64,000 nucleotides of DNA, taken from NCBI GenBank assembly GCA_015183035.1, contig JACZZP010000008.1:1240001-1304000 (forward strand). Direction: 5' to 3'. The DNA is from Meloidogyne chitwoodi. Taxonomy: Eukaryota; Nematoda; Chromadorea; Rhabditida; Meloidogynidae. Below, piece after piece: positions 28,318 through 43,645 of the stretch. The notes under the pieces were generated by a model, which was given only the letters and a program-made list of their open reading frames with translations, was not told the origin of the DNA and made no database searches. Each line of letters opens with the position of its first letter. Positions within the stretch are counted from its first letter, which is position 1. Position numbers and translations under genes: made by a program.

Positions 28318-28845
28318 ATGTCTTATAACGAGATAATTTTAGAATGTGATCAGTTTCTCGAAAAAAGTCTGGAAATTAATTCGTTGATCTCTTCTTTTCC
28401 AAATGAAAAAGTGCCAGAGTCCTTTCTGGGTGATGCTTTGAATAATATGGCTGATCAATGGAATGGTTTACTTTCACAAGTTGTCACTGAAGTGGATCAG
28501 ACTCAACCAATTCCGGAGCACATCAAGGAAACTGCGGAATTCGCTGTCAAAGGGGTTGTATTGAAACATGATCTTTGTGAAAATATTGTATTTAGTTTCG
28601 AGATGCCTGTCTTGGGATGAACAGTGAACTTACACATATATCTATAAACTGGCAAATTAAGAATTCTGGTGAAATGACCAAGCAGGTTAGAATTAAAAAA
28701 ATCTAAAATTAATTTAAAAAATTTTTTATTTTAGGAGATTGTTGACTACAGAAACTCTATTAGACGACAACAAAATTTGATTGGAAAAATTAAACAGAGA
28801 ATTGACGAGGAAATTGATATTTCACTTCACGACTCATTTGGATAA
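28318..28845 (+). CDS. mdt-28: Mediator subunit MED28-like protein
   Basis: Three exons (28318-~28555, ~28598-28686, ~28737-28845) encode ~145 residues, largely helical. The second half (FAVKGFRDACLGMNSEL; EIVDYRNSIRRQQNLIGKIK) resembles the C-terminal helices of MED28 (Q-x-FLDIARQ...; EL-R-EL-R-KD-LV-KHL). MED28 sits in the Mediator head region and helps regulate RNA polymerase II. It follows ataxin-3 on the same strand, and from memory mdt-28 lies beside atx-3 in C. elegans too, which supports the call. Sequence similarity alone is weak; another small helical nuclear protein cannot be excluded. Confidence 0.5.
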
Positions 28846-28969
28846 CAGAAATTTGCAAATAAAATATTTACAATTATTCTTATATTTTGTTGCTTTAATT
28901 GTTTAATTTATTTTACTTCAAAGTTTTTATTTATTGTTCTATAGTAAAGATTAAGGTACTACTAATCAA

Positions 28970-31900
28970 ATGTGGCATGAAGCGCGGAGACAGGAAAAGG
29001 CGGTTCGCCACAAGATGATTGACAGTGCAAAACGTCATGAGCGAAGAAAGCATTTCTACGAGAGCGTAGTTAGTAATTTTTGTACCATAGTAGATAGGAA
29101 AGTTTCTAATATTTATTTGGTTATGTGTTCGATATATAGTTCTACATCAAATTCAGAGACGAGAGCCAAATGAGTTTATGCAAGTGCATGGTCAGGTTAT
29201 GCCAATTCACGTTGATATAGCGATTGCAGAAGCTGCCGAGTCTCCAAATATTTTGTAATTAAATTAAATTTGGCGTTTATATTTTTTTTCTAGACGGAAA
29301 TGGCAGGGAGATGATAACATTCTAATTGACAGATTCGATGTACGTGTTCATTTAGAACAAATAAATGATGGGCCTTCAAAGCAGGCAAAAAGGAATTTGT
29401 ATGTGTTTTAAGCAACTATTAATGTTGATAATTGGAAATTCAGACTGAAAGATGATGTTATGGAATTGCAATGTGATTATGAACGGTACAGGATACTCGT
29501 ATTTAATGAATTTAAAAAAGGTTGCTTTTTGACACTAATTTCGATACCAGGAATGTTTCGCTTTTAAACAGTGATGAGCTTATGTTAGCTCAGATTACAT
29601 TTTTGTTCTGTCCCATATTTAATGTGACGGCCAATTTTCGTTTGAATTTTCATAGAACATCCTTTATTGTTTTATTATTGTGGTCCTGTTTTTAACGTTA
29701 CAATTTTTATAAATATAAAAACAACATTTCAATTTAACCTTTTATTTTTCAGTTAATGAGACCAGTTTTTTATCCCAAATTGCTTCAAAAGAATTTTGGC
29801 CTACTAAGAGTTTTTCACTATCATCTACCTACAAAAAAGAACGAGAAAAGAAAAAGTATTTTATTTCGATTATTTTTTAAATATTTCTACCTTAAAGAAA
29901 TATGACTGATAAGCGGGCTGCTATTGCTTTTACTTATGGGGATTCAGAAGTGATTAGAAGTTCAAATAATAAAGATTGGAAAGAAAGGCGTGTTGACGCA
30001 AGTAGTTCTGAGGATGATGAACTTGATGAACCTGAAGATTTGGGTATTTTTAATATTACAGTAAACTAAAACATTTTTATTCATAAAATATTAAAAAATG
30101 CTTGCTGAATAATTTAATAAGAAAACAAATAATTTACAGAAAAAAGTAATGTTTTTTTAAACTAACAATAAGATCCTGCCATCGACACTTCTTTACTTAA
30201 CGCTGAATCATCGGCTCTATTAAATAAAATTGGTACTAAATATAACATTACTTCGGGTGCTTTTTTACAACTTTTGGTTTATTATTTAAACGATTTTAAT
30301 AATAAATATTTATTTTTTAGAATATGGATCAAAAGGAGCAAACCTCTACAGCTCAAATCAAGGAGATAGATAAAGCTAAGCTGGCGTTATCGGTTTGTTT
30401 TTAAGAATATTGATTTTGTTCCAAAGTGGATTTCCACTTTTTTCACTTATCTTGATCTAGTATGGTCATTTAAGGGCAAACATGTCTAAGATAGGGATGA
30501 AACGTCCCATTTTTCGGGGTCTGGGATATAGGGACATCTAAAAATAAAAATTAATTTTTTAGAATGGTTTTTAACAATTAAGCTATTATTTATATTAAAA
30601 CTGAAGGTTTTTTCGATTATCAATTTTGACATGACAGAACCATTTTGATTTTCTTAAAAGTTGTTATAATTATTCATTTTTTATTAAAAATAAAGGGTCG
30701 ACATGCAAAAGCAGATAGAGCTATACTAAAAAGGTAAAAATTACAGCGTATTTAAAATTTGCTTCCACCTAGACGAAGGGCAATGATCATTGGAAATTTG
30801 GGTTCTGCATTGCAATCCAACGAAGAGGCGACAACCACTCTTTTGAGTTTTCTTTCATCTGCTAATAAAAATGCTTTAAAAGAAGAGTTCCTTCATTGGA
30901 AATAATTTCCTTTATTTTTTACTTTTTAGAACTTCAAGTGATTCTGGGGAAGATTTTGAAAGGACTGAATTTATCACTTGTTTTGGAGATGATGACGAGA
31001 AAAATATTGGAAGAAAGAATAATTCTTTATATGGTCCAGATGAGAATGATGGTGAAAAGGGTATTGTGCATGGACCAGTTTTGCCAACAAAGGAGTATCG
31101 GCGACTTTTGTAATTTATTTTTAATTTTAATATTTATGTTCCAATTATTCTTAATTAGAGAACTGTCAAGACGAAAATCAATCAGCCCTGACTCTCAATG
31201 GAATTGTCATCGAGAGGGTTCTAGACGTGAAAGAAGATCTGGGTCTTTAAGTCCACGTTCGCCTCGAAAAAAGCGAAGGAGATCTCGTTCTCGCTCTTCA
31301 TCTACTTCATCACGATATAGAAAAAAACGAGAAAGGTGTTCTCGTTCTCCATCTCGTGGAGATCGTCGTGAGAATCGGAAGAAAACAAGTAATACTCGAA
31401 GGTGTTCAACGTCACGTAGTTATAATCGACGGTGCAGAAGTTATTCTTCTTCTCATTCACCTCCTTCTAAAAGAAATAATGCTAGAAATTCTTCGAATTA
31501 TAAACGAAATAATGGTAAGAAATTATTTTGTGATTGTTTTTAAAATATATTTTAGAACGATCAATTACAATAGAGCAGACGAACAACATTTCATCTAAAC
31601 AGTTCCATTCTATAGCTAATGATAATTCCTCTTCGCCATTGAGTTCTTCTGATGATTCTCCTTTAAGAATTTTTTCTTCAATGAGCGAAACAGAAAAGGA
31701 GAAAATTGAACGTTCAAATCGAAAAAGGCGAATTAGACGTACAAAGCGTATGGTTAAGTTGGTTTTGATTTGAATTTTTAAAGTTATATTCAAATATTTT
31801 GCATTTGTTTCAGAGACCAACAGTTGACACGAGAATTAGGCAATCAACAGGAGAGTGAAGCGGTATTTTTATTTTTCAAGTTTATTCATTTTTAACTAAT

Positions 31901-32283
31901 AAGAAGGCAGAAAAGGCGGCAAAGAAATTGCGTATTCAAATGAGGAAGGCGTTAACCAAAACCGCTGCACAATTTAAAGAAGAGGGAGAACAACGACACA
32001 AGGAGATGTTACGAGAGAAGAGAGTAATATATATTTTTTAAATTTAAGATTAATTTTTAAATATTTTTTTTAATTGAAAAACAATAAAAAGATGTATTTT
32101 TAGCAACGTGAAGAACAATTGATTGAGGAATCTCGGATCTTGCGACAACGGGAACGTGAAAAACGACGTGCATTAGATGAAGATCGTGAGCATCATAGAA
32201 TTAAAGAACGAAATAATCAACAATCAATTAGCACAACTATTAGTAGCAGAAGACGTCGATATTCATCTTCTAATTCTGACTAA
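28970..32283 (+). CDS. CLASRP homologue (CLK4-associating SR-rich splicing protein)
   Basis: The start MWHEARRQEKAVRHKMIDSA and the blocks RREPNEFMQVHG, AAESP, WQGDDNILIDRFDVR (against WQGDTNNMIDRFDVR in human), CDYERYRILV and AIAFTYGDSEV match the conserved N-terminal half of CLASRP/SWAP. The middle has an acidic stretch (SSSEDDELDEPEDL) and RTEFITCFGDDDE (human ITFITSFGGSDEE). An exon at ~31159-31514 is a serine/arginine-rich region. The C-terminal exons (KKLRIQMRKALTKTAAQFK; EKRQREEQLIEESRILRQRE) match the basic coiled coil near the human C terminus. Such proteins associate with CLK kinases and alternative splicing in the nucleus. At least 15 exons; the start lies 124 bp after the MED28-like gene. 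Confidence 0.92.
30490..30545. repeat. GGGAC/GTCCC word repeat in a CLASRP intron
   Basis: GATAGGGATGAAACGTCCCA is followed by TTTTTCGGGGTCTGGGATA and TAGGGACATC, so words GGGA(C/T) and their reverse complement alternate. It lies inside a ~290-bp intron and is small and isolated. Confidence 0.4.
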
Positions 32284-32472
32284 TGATCATTTACCACAAA
32301 AGTGCATTTTATATATTTGAAAATGATTGTTAATTTTGGAAATTTACTTTTAACTAATATTGATTTATTTTAGGAAATTTAAATGTATATTTTTAGCTAT
32401 TTAATTTAAAAGTGTTTTGTGTTTTATTCTTTAATAGATTATTTTACTAAATTTTTTATTTTGAAATACAAA

Positions 32473-33629
32473 ATGCTCTTTAATTTTGGACAAAGGCTTT
32501 CATCTTTGGTTTTCCACGGAGCTTCAAAACGCTTATTCAATTTTAGCAGGTTTTTCATTATACATATATTACATATGACATAATAAATCAGAGGAATTCA
32601 GGTCAATTCAGGCATCATCTTTTCGTCGAACTGATGAAAATAATGAAGGAAAAAATGAGAATAGCGGAGCAAGTGTTAATGATTTGCTGGCTGATGGGGG
32701 ATTTGAAATGCCTTTTAATACTGATGTGACGCCGCAGAAAGTGCCGCACCATCATTATAAGGTATTTAAATGAAATAATCAAATTTGGTCAGATAATTCA
32801 ACGCATCTTTAGTAACTTAAATTTACTCCTGTTTTACGCTTACTTTTTTCGGTATTTTTAATTTGGTTTATGAGATTACTTGTGACAACTTTTTTTACAA
32901 AATTATAAAATTTAAATAATTGAAGGATTGGCAAAAAAGCAAACGCGTTATCACGAGGGATTTGCCCACTCTTGATCTTCTTCAAAAAGAAGAAATTGAA
33001 GGAACAACAGGAAGTTCAACGTTTGTTTTCAACATTGTTTAAATTTCATTATTTTTAGTCTTCTTTCTATTGCAACATCTGAACTTGATAAACAAATGCC
33101 ATCGTTAGCAATGATGAAACAACTTTTTGGAGATATTCCTTATGAGCGGTTACCTATAGTTTTCATTAATGCTACTTACACAAACACAAAAATTGCTATT
33201 ACTGATCATCAGGTTTATTTAAAATTGAGAAAAATAAGAGAAATTACTTAATCAGTTATTTAATTTTATTTTATTTTTGTTTTTAGGGCGTTACTATTTG
33301 CAACACTTCAGCACTTATGGAAGGTTTCAAAAACGCCAAAAAGAAGACTACATTAGCTGGACAGGCAACTGGGGCAGCGGCAGCTGCAAGAATGATCCGA
33401 AGAGGAATAAGAATTGCAAGAGTGGTTGTTAAAGGTATTGGCCCTGGGCGAATGACTGCAGTAAAGGGACTTGCTACAGGAGGAATTCAAGTAGTATCGG
33501 TCGGATAATATTAATTTAAATATTTTTATTAAAGTGAAATTCTAATCAAAAATAAATTTATTATAGATAACGGACAGAACAAAACTTCCAGAAATAGGCC
33601 CTAGACCAAGAAAAATAAGAAGAGTTTAG
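32473..33629 (+). CDS. mrps-11: Mitochondrial ribosomal protein uS11m (MRPS11)
   Basis: The N terminus MLFNFGQRLSSLVFHGASKR is a typical mitochondrial import signal: basic, hydrophobic and without acidic residues. After a variable linker the uS11 fold begins (PIVFINATYTNTKIAITDHQ; VTICNTSALMEGFKNAKKKT). It continues with TLAGQATGAAAAARMIRRGI, RVVVKGIGPGRMTAVKGLAT and ends TDRTKLPEIGPRPRKIRRV, the rRNA-contacting tail. It belongs to the small mitoribosomal subunit platform. The join FSR/SIQASSFRR uses an acceptor at ~32602. It is the last gene of the same-strand series, 189 bp after CLASRP, and converges with the unknown gene at 33859. Confidence 0.94.
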
Positions 33630-33725
33630 AGGATTCTTTTTTTCGAATAATATTTTATTTTGCTTATTATTGTTACATTAAATTGTCATTTATTTTTTCT
33701 TAAAATTAAATAGATATTTTGTTAT

Positions 33726-33810
33726 ATTATTGGTACTTTTCCTTTATGCGCACAAATGTCCGCAAGTTTTATCCTCCGCTTGTGCTATAAAGGAAAAGTA
33801 CCATATTATT
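33726..33810. repeat. 85-bp hairpin between convergent genes
   Basis: ATTGGTACTTTTCCTTTATG at ~33729 and GCGCACAA after it pair with TTGTGCTATAAAGGAAAAGT ending at ~33800 and ACC-AT-ATTATT after it. The loop is ~24 bp. The arms are nearly identical over ~30 bp, suggesting a recent foldback element or a terminator-like structure for both genes. Confidence 0.6.
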
Positions 33811-33858
33811 AAACGGCATTAATTATTGTATTATATCTTAGTTTATTTCTTTTCTTTT

Positions 33859-34728
33859 TTAAAGACGTATTATAGTCCCATAATGCATTTGTTCAATCTG
33901 TGGTCTTCTTAAAGTACTTTGCCGTCTTTGACCATCCATATCTGTTTCAAACTCTTCTACTTCTTCAATAGGTAATTGCTGAGAGAAAAGTCTTGAAAAT
34001 GTCGCTGATTTTGAGAGTGAAGAAGGTGTTGAACGGTCTTCTATTGTAAATGGAATATCTTCAGATTGAGATATATTATTTGTTGATAAGTAATTTATTT
34101 GAGAATTTTGTTTTTCAATTAAAGAATTATCAAATGATTGACATTTAAGTAAAGAACCTAAAAATAAATATTTTTAGAAATTTTTTTTTAATTTTTTGTT
34201 AATATTATATGTGTTACGTCGTTTCCTTCCACTGTATTGACTAGTTCCAAAATTATTAATTATATTATTAGGTAATGGTAAAAAATTTAAAGGTTCAGAT
34301 ATTCTTCTTTCTTTTTTCCTATTTGATAATTGAGGAGTTTCTTCTAAAATATTTGAATTTATTAAAGCTTCTGATCTTTGACGTCTATGATTATTTAATT
34401 GGGCAGAGAAAGTACGTTGATGGATTGGAGGCTTTTCTTCTTGCTATTAAATAATAAGATTATTTTAAAAAACAAAGAATATTTATTTTCTTAATTAAAT
34501 TAAAATTAAATGTTTTTCTTACTGTTCCACAAGTAATTTGTATTGAATGACGACGATCAACGGGGTTAAATAAAATTTCTTTTGATAAATCTGATTTACT
34601 TCTAAATTCAGGGTTTCTTTGTAATTCAACAAAATCACCCATTAATGAAACCTTTTTTTTTAATTAAAGAAAATATATTTTAATTTTAAAAAATTAAAAT
34701 AATTTACCAAAGAATCCTTTATTCCCAT
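33859..34728 (-). CDS. Protein of unknown function with basic phosphosite-like motifs
   Basis: I do not recognise this gene. Exons at ~34728-34709, ~34651-34523, ~34444-34217 and ~34160-33859 encode ~225 residues. The start MGIKDSLVSLMGDFVELQRN joins across an 60-bp intron. There is no signal peptide or membrane segment, and no zinc or coiled-coil motif. Several R-R-x-S sites are spread along it (DRRHSI, KERRIS, QRRQS), which fit basic-directed kinases such as PKA or AKT. The C terminus is QIEQMHYGTIIRL. The composition is rich in Ser, Asn, Gln, so it is probably disordered. Coding is supported by consistent GT-AG joins keeping one frame; no homologue comes to mind. Confidence 0.6.
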
Positions 34729-37524
34729 AATTTTTTGTTCTTTTCTTATTTAAAAATATATTAATAATTATAATTGTAAGTGAGAAGATTTTTAGTCTTT
34801 ATTTTAAACTATTATTTTTTCTGAGTTTAAATATATTAATTTATATTAAATTTAAAAATAAAAAATATTTAGTCTTTTTTTATCAATTAAATTTTATTAC
34901 TACATTATATATTAAATAAAATTATTTAATTTTTAATTAAAAAGAAAAAAGTGAAAAAAGTAATAAAATGAACTGGTTTTGGCCTTTTAAATAATCGTTA
35001 ATATTAATTCTTTTTTTTATTATTATTAGGTATTTTTTATTATAAAGAAATATACCTAGGTATGTATATTTTAATAAAATAATATTTTGTTTAAATTTAG
35101 ATAAATTATTTTTTAATTAGAATAAATATAAAATAAATAAATTTATTATTATTTTCAAAGTTATTTATTACAGTTAAAATTGAAAAAAAAAGAGAAATAG
35201 GTATAAGTAAATATTTAAAAGTTCTCCTATAAATATTGACAATAGAAGAAAGGAAAAAATTTATAAACGAAAAAAGGCAGTAAAAATATTAAAAAAAATA
35301 AAAATTTTTCTTTCAATATAAGGCTACTAATTTAAATTTAAATGTTCTTATAATTTTTTATAAAATAAATATTATTTATTTATAATAAATAATAATATTT
35401 ATTATTATTTTTGATTTTAATTTTATAAAATAATTTTCTTAAAGTTGCCAATTTTAATGGATGAATTGCTCCAATTTTTGCATAAAAATTATTCAAGAAC
35501 TAGAATTTTATATTAAATGTTTTGGAATAAATATGTACATAATAATAAAAATAAAATATAAGGAAATTTCTTTAAGAAAGTTTTTTATTTTTTATTTATT
35601 TATTATGCACAATCAAGTTTATTTAGTTTATTTTATAAATATATTTATTTATTATTTATTTATTTTTAAATATTATTATTATATCCATTATTTAAAAAAT
35701 CATTTCCTAAGTAAAATAAAATAATAAAAAATTTTACATACATATTTATTTAAAAAAAATATAATTAATTAATTATAAATAAATAAATAAATATTACATA
35801 ATTAGACTCAAAAAGACTCTTCTCGAAAATATTTAAAAAAAAGATATAGAAAAGACCAGATATAAAAAATTGTCCAATTTCGAGATAGAGGAAATAAAAA
35901 ATAAGTTCTCCCTCTTTCTTTCATTTATTAAGTGTGGTATAGAAAAACAAAAAGGAAAAGATTGAATTATTTTGAGAGACTTTTTTTAAATTTTATTTTT
36001 TCTACCAACCATTTCATAAATTCCTTTTCATATTTAACCGTGCCAAAGAGCCATGGAAGGTTTTTCTTTTTTCTTTCTTTTTTTATTAATGTGATGCCAA
36101 CACAAATCGATTTTGAGGGCGCAGACGATGACAACAGTTAAACATGCCATTCATTGCTTTACTTTTTTAAAAAAAGAGTCATTTTGCTGCCAGTAAATTT
36201 GTTTTAAACAATTTATACTAAATATATAATTGAGGAAAATAAGAGGAATGAGTTAATAATAAATATATTTATTTATTTATTTTAAATTAGTCAAGTGATT
36301 CCTCTCCTCTTTCTTCTTTCTTTTTTTTTTTTCTTTTTTGATTCACTTTTCCAAAACATTTAATAATTTGTTTTGACTTACTACCTTTTTAAATTTGGTA
36401 TTTTAATAAATAAATATTTTTATTAATAATAATTTTAAAAATAAATTTTCTTTCTATTTTATTATTTTAAAAATATTAACATAAAACAAGTCAATTAAAA
36501 AAAATACTTTTTTTTTATAGAAAAATAAAAAGAATTACTATTATAATAATAATAATATAATTGTAATGAAGGCTTCTCTTTCTAAAAATTTTATTTACGT
36601 CAAAGAAAAATATAAATAAAACAAAATAAATATTTAATTTTTTTTATAAAAAATATTATTAAATATATTTATTTTTAAATCAATTATTTATTTAAATAAA
36701 TTCATTTTAAACAAAAACCTTTTTTTAATATTTATTTTTTTCATTTTCTCCTTTTGTTTTTCTTTTTTAATTAAAAAAAGTATTACATTTGTTTAATAAT
36801 TAATTAATTAAAAATATTATTTTTAAATTATATATTAATTTATTTTATTTTTATATTAAAAAATCCATTACAATTAGCTTTTTACTTTTCTTTTTTTAAA
36901 AAAAAAAGTTTAAAAATAATTTTTTTAATTTAAAGCTTAAAAAAATAAATGAAAAAAAGATTGATTTTTTCATATATTTATTTATTTATTTTTGCCCTTT
37001 TTATTGTTATAAAATATAAATACATATTTCTAATAAATAACGGCTGTTAAGCTTTAAATTGGGATATTATTATTATTTTTTAAAAATAAATGACAGACAC
37101 ACATTGCTTATATAAACAAACAAATAAATAAATTAATTAATTTAATTAATCAAATTTTTAAAAATAAATTATTTTACTTTTTTATATTTAAAATTGCCAA
37201 ATTATTTTTTAAAGTTTTATGTCTATAAATCCATTTTTATTTATTTAATTTATTAATTAATTAACAATTATTTAATATTTTATTTTTATTTAATTCCATT
37301 TTTTAAATTAATTATAAATTTATTTTTAGCAAAAATAATATAAATTTATTTTTAAAATGCTTTTATTTTACAACAATTACTACTAATAATAATAAAATAA
37401 TATTTTTTAATTAAAAAATATATTCTTTTTTTTTTTAATTATCTCGGTGCATGTTTAAATTTATTATTCAAATCGCCATAAGCGACATTTTTGTTTTTAA
37501 AGTTAATAAATTCAAAGAAATTAA
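34729..37524. other. 2.8-kb A+T-rich region upstream of PKC
   Basis: Divergent promoters of the unknown gene (-) and the PKC gene (+) must lie here. It is dominated by A and T runs. A less extreme patch at ~35990-36150 has ATG triplets but no conserved coding pattern. No repeat or RNA gene is recognised. Confidence 0.6.
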
Positions 37525-40797
<3,273 letters not shown>

Positions 40798-41280
40798 TGA
40801 TTTGCTCGACTTTTTTTTATTATTTTGCGACGGAATATTGTGCAAATTGTTTATTTTCTTTTTCCCATATTTTTGCACTTTCTCTCTTTTCATATTATTA
40901 TTTTTTAGGCCCAATTCACATTTTTATTAGTACATATAACAAAGTTCTCGCCAAAATCTCTTGTAATAATTGGTACATATAGATATGTATATTCAATTAA
41001 TAAAATTTCAAATATAACCAAATTTTATTGTTAAATATATAAAATATGAAAAATTTTATCAAGGGACGTTATATAAAAAGTCATCTCATATTTGATATTT
41101 AAAATTTTTTTTAAAATTGCAGAACCATTAAATAGGAGGTTACATTTAGGATTTATTTGGAAAGTAGTCAATTTTGGTTTAATTTAAGATTTCTCTTCAA
41201 AAAAGGATGAGAATCACATTGTTTGTTGCTTGAAGTAGTCAAACACTTCATATTTATATAGGCAAGCATTTTTGTTACAT
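40798..41280. other. Spacer between convergent genes
   Basis: This holds the 3' UTRs of the PKC gene (+) and the PPP1R21-like gene (-). Polyadenylation-type signals (AATAAA and variants) occur on both strands. No gene is seen. Confidence 0.55.
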
Positions 41281-43227
41281 CTAAGATGAGGAGAACCAAC
41301 TCATTGGTCTTTTTTCACGTTTTTTTGCTCCACCTGAAATAAAACAATAATCTTCTTTTAAACTAAAAAAAACAAAAAATATTTATATACCTCCATTCCT
41401 AGTCACTGCTTTGTAAAGATTTTGGTCATCCTGTATTGATGAATTCATTTTCTCGTCTTGTTCAGCCATATATTCGTGAAGTTGTTTCAGTTGTTCACCA
41501 TAGTTTTGCTGTGTTGTCTCAAGTGTTTCCTTAAAAACTCTTTGTTTATTGTTAGTAAAATGATTTAACATTAATTCAAATAATAAATTTTAAGTAATTA
41601 AGATTATTTCTAAAATATTTTTTTTTATAAAAACAAACATGTAGCAGTGCACATTTGCTCTCTACCTCACCAATTTTACATTGTAAGTCTTCAATCTGTT
41701 CAGTGTCGGAAAGACCCTTTCTAATGAGTTCCTCACACTTAAAAATTAATTTATTAAAACAAAAAGGAATATATTTCAAATGTTACACATCTAATGGAGG
41801 ACTAATCTCTTTGATTAGAGAAAAACCCAACGAGAATGTGCTACATTTATTTTACGAAGAATGTAACACTGAACAAGCCATTTGGCAAAGGCTGGCAGTT
41901 GACTATTCTTCAAAGAAAATAATAAAACCAAGTGATGATTAATTGGGAACGTACAATTATCCAACTAAACCAATAAAACCATATGGGTGTTGAAAAATAT
42001 TTGATCTTTTATTATAAATAATTATATACCTCATGCTTATAATATGTCGCTCGTCCAGTCGCATGTTGAAGCGATTTAGTTAATGTTGAGATACGTTCAG
42101 TGTAATATTCCTCTAGAAGTCGTCTTTTGGCAACAGTCTCTTCATTTTCTACATCGGGCTGTTCAACTGAATCAATAGACACAGCAGAGTCAGACGGTTT
42201 TCCATCACTTTAATATTTAATAAAATATACTTTCTAATGAATTAAAAACCTTGAACGAGACCTGGAAGGAATATCCATTTCCGAGTTGGAAAGTCGCTCC
42301 CCAAGGTTTGAATACCCTCCACAATCAGGAGAAACAGTGGCATTGTGATTGGCAATAATCTTCAGATTTGAGAATGAATTTGCCAGCTTAAAATAATCAT
42401 AATCCAAAAGAATAAAGCTGGCTTACTATGTTCCTATTTTTTACAATGTTGCTTCGTCCATTTGACGATGATGCACTTATGAGTACTGTATTTTCTTTCT
42501 GTAATGAATCGATTCGCTGCAATAATTCATTAGTAGTATCTGCGGAGCGCCTTTCTACATCGAAAAGCTAAAATGTATAAAAGTTAAACGACACGAAGAA
42601 GATCTATAAAGTGCCTTGGAATGAAGAATACTATTTTCCAATATCTTACGCTCCAATTCCTCCTCCATAATTATATGAGGATCAGAGGTAGAAGTGCCGC
42701 CAATATTTTGTTGTTGGTGCATCCGCGTACTCTCAGCTACTAGTCGCAAATTTGCTTCTTTATGTTTCTAAACGTTTTATGTAATAAAAACAAAATAACA
42801 TATACCTTTTTCCCCTTGCTCGGTTCAAAAATAGAAAGCTGAGCCTCCAAACTTTCTTGTAAATTCTCAACTCGTTTTACAAGTTGATCATTCCGGAATA
42901 CAAGAGAGTCACGTTCACTTTCTACTTTTCTTAATTTAGTATCGCCAACAGTGACTTGACGCTGCAAATTGATCGTTTTTGTTTGTTCATCAAGAAGAGC
43001 CGCTTTTAAAACAGATACATGATTTCTAACCTAAATTAAAAAACAATTCAGTACGATTTATTCTGCATATCATATCTTAATAAAATATTCTTTAATAAAA
43101 TCATAAGTTATCACATGTAAAATTTTTGAGACTAACAACAGAAACATAAAACCAATACCTTAACATATTCAGCACTAAGTCGTTGATATTTAGCAGCAGG
43201 ATCCATTCCATTTGAGATGCTAGACAT
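41281..43227 (-). CDS. PPP1R21-like coiled-coil protein (KLRAQ-type), shortened
   Basis: Start MSSISNGMDPAAKYQRLSAE at 43227. The N-terminal coiled coil (KYQRLSAEYVK; RKVESERDSLVFRNDQLVKR) matches the start of human PPP1R21 (KYQKLAQEYSK; LRKLQQEMDSLTFRNLQLAK). Later exons match its C-terminal part: EEYYTERISTLTKSLQHA against NHYMARIVELTSQLQLA, then TQQNYGEQLKQLHEYMAEQD against the TTKRSYEDQL block. PPP1R21 is part of the FERRY complex that links mRNA to early endosomes. The human protein is ~780 residues. Here ~420 are predicted: the large conserved middle seems absent, replaced by a short serine-rich linker. The stop is at 41281 (FSSS-stop). PHF10 lies 418 bp upstream on the same strand. Confidence 0.8.
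41745..41942 (+). other. Coding-like fragment antisense to a PPP1R21-like intron
   Basis: An open frame in the intron on the opposite strand reads KGIYFKCYTSNGGLISLIRE and ends FYEECNTEQAIWQRLAVDYS...SDD-stop. It has less A+T and more protein-like composition than the neighbouring introns. I cannot name it and no splice partner is visible. It may be a gene fragment or a piece of a transposon, or chance. Confidence 0.2.
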
Positions 43228-43645
43228 TGCCAGAAAAAAACAAAAGTATAAAATCAGGATCTAAAAATCATTTAATTAAAAGTATTATTATTAAAATAAA
43301 AAATATTGCAAAAACAAAATAAAAAAATTCTAAAAAAATCAAATATTTATGCAGTTTGACATAAAAAAACACATACACAATAAACAAGTGAAAATATGAA
43401 TGACAGAATAAGACGATGAATTTTTAACTTTACATTAATACAGGAATGAGAAGTGTTCCAAAAAATTAAATGATATAAAATGCATTTTTTAGAACATTAC
43501 ATGTCTACAAGTTTATTAAAACCCAGCCAAGGTATTCTAAAACTCAAAAAATAAAATTTTTTCAAATCAAATTAAAATATTTTTATAATACTTTTTAATT
43601 TTAAAAATTCTTAAATTTACCTTGTATGGGTCAAAAAGGATTTAA
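43228..43645. other. Spacer between PHF10 and PPP1R21-like genes
   Basis: Both neighbours are on the minus strand. The stretch is A-rich with no gene. The gap is short enough for an operon, but no clear SL2-type signal is seen. Confidence 0.5.

Noticed and set aside
30896..31130. A methionine-rich frame in the middle of CLASRP
   Set aside because: It is a shifted frame of the real exon encoding RTEFITCFGDDDE, which matches CLASRP.
35461..35724. Open frame rich in Ile/Tyr/Phe upstream of the PKC gene
   Set aside because: Composition is explained by A+T runs (TAT, ATT, TTT) and no family motif is visible.
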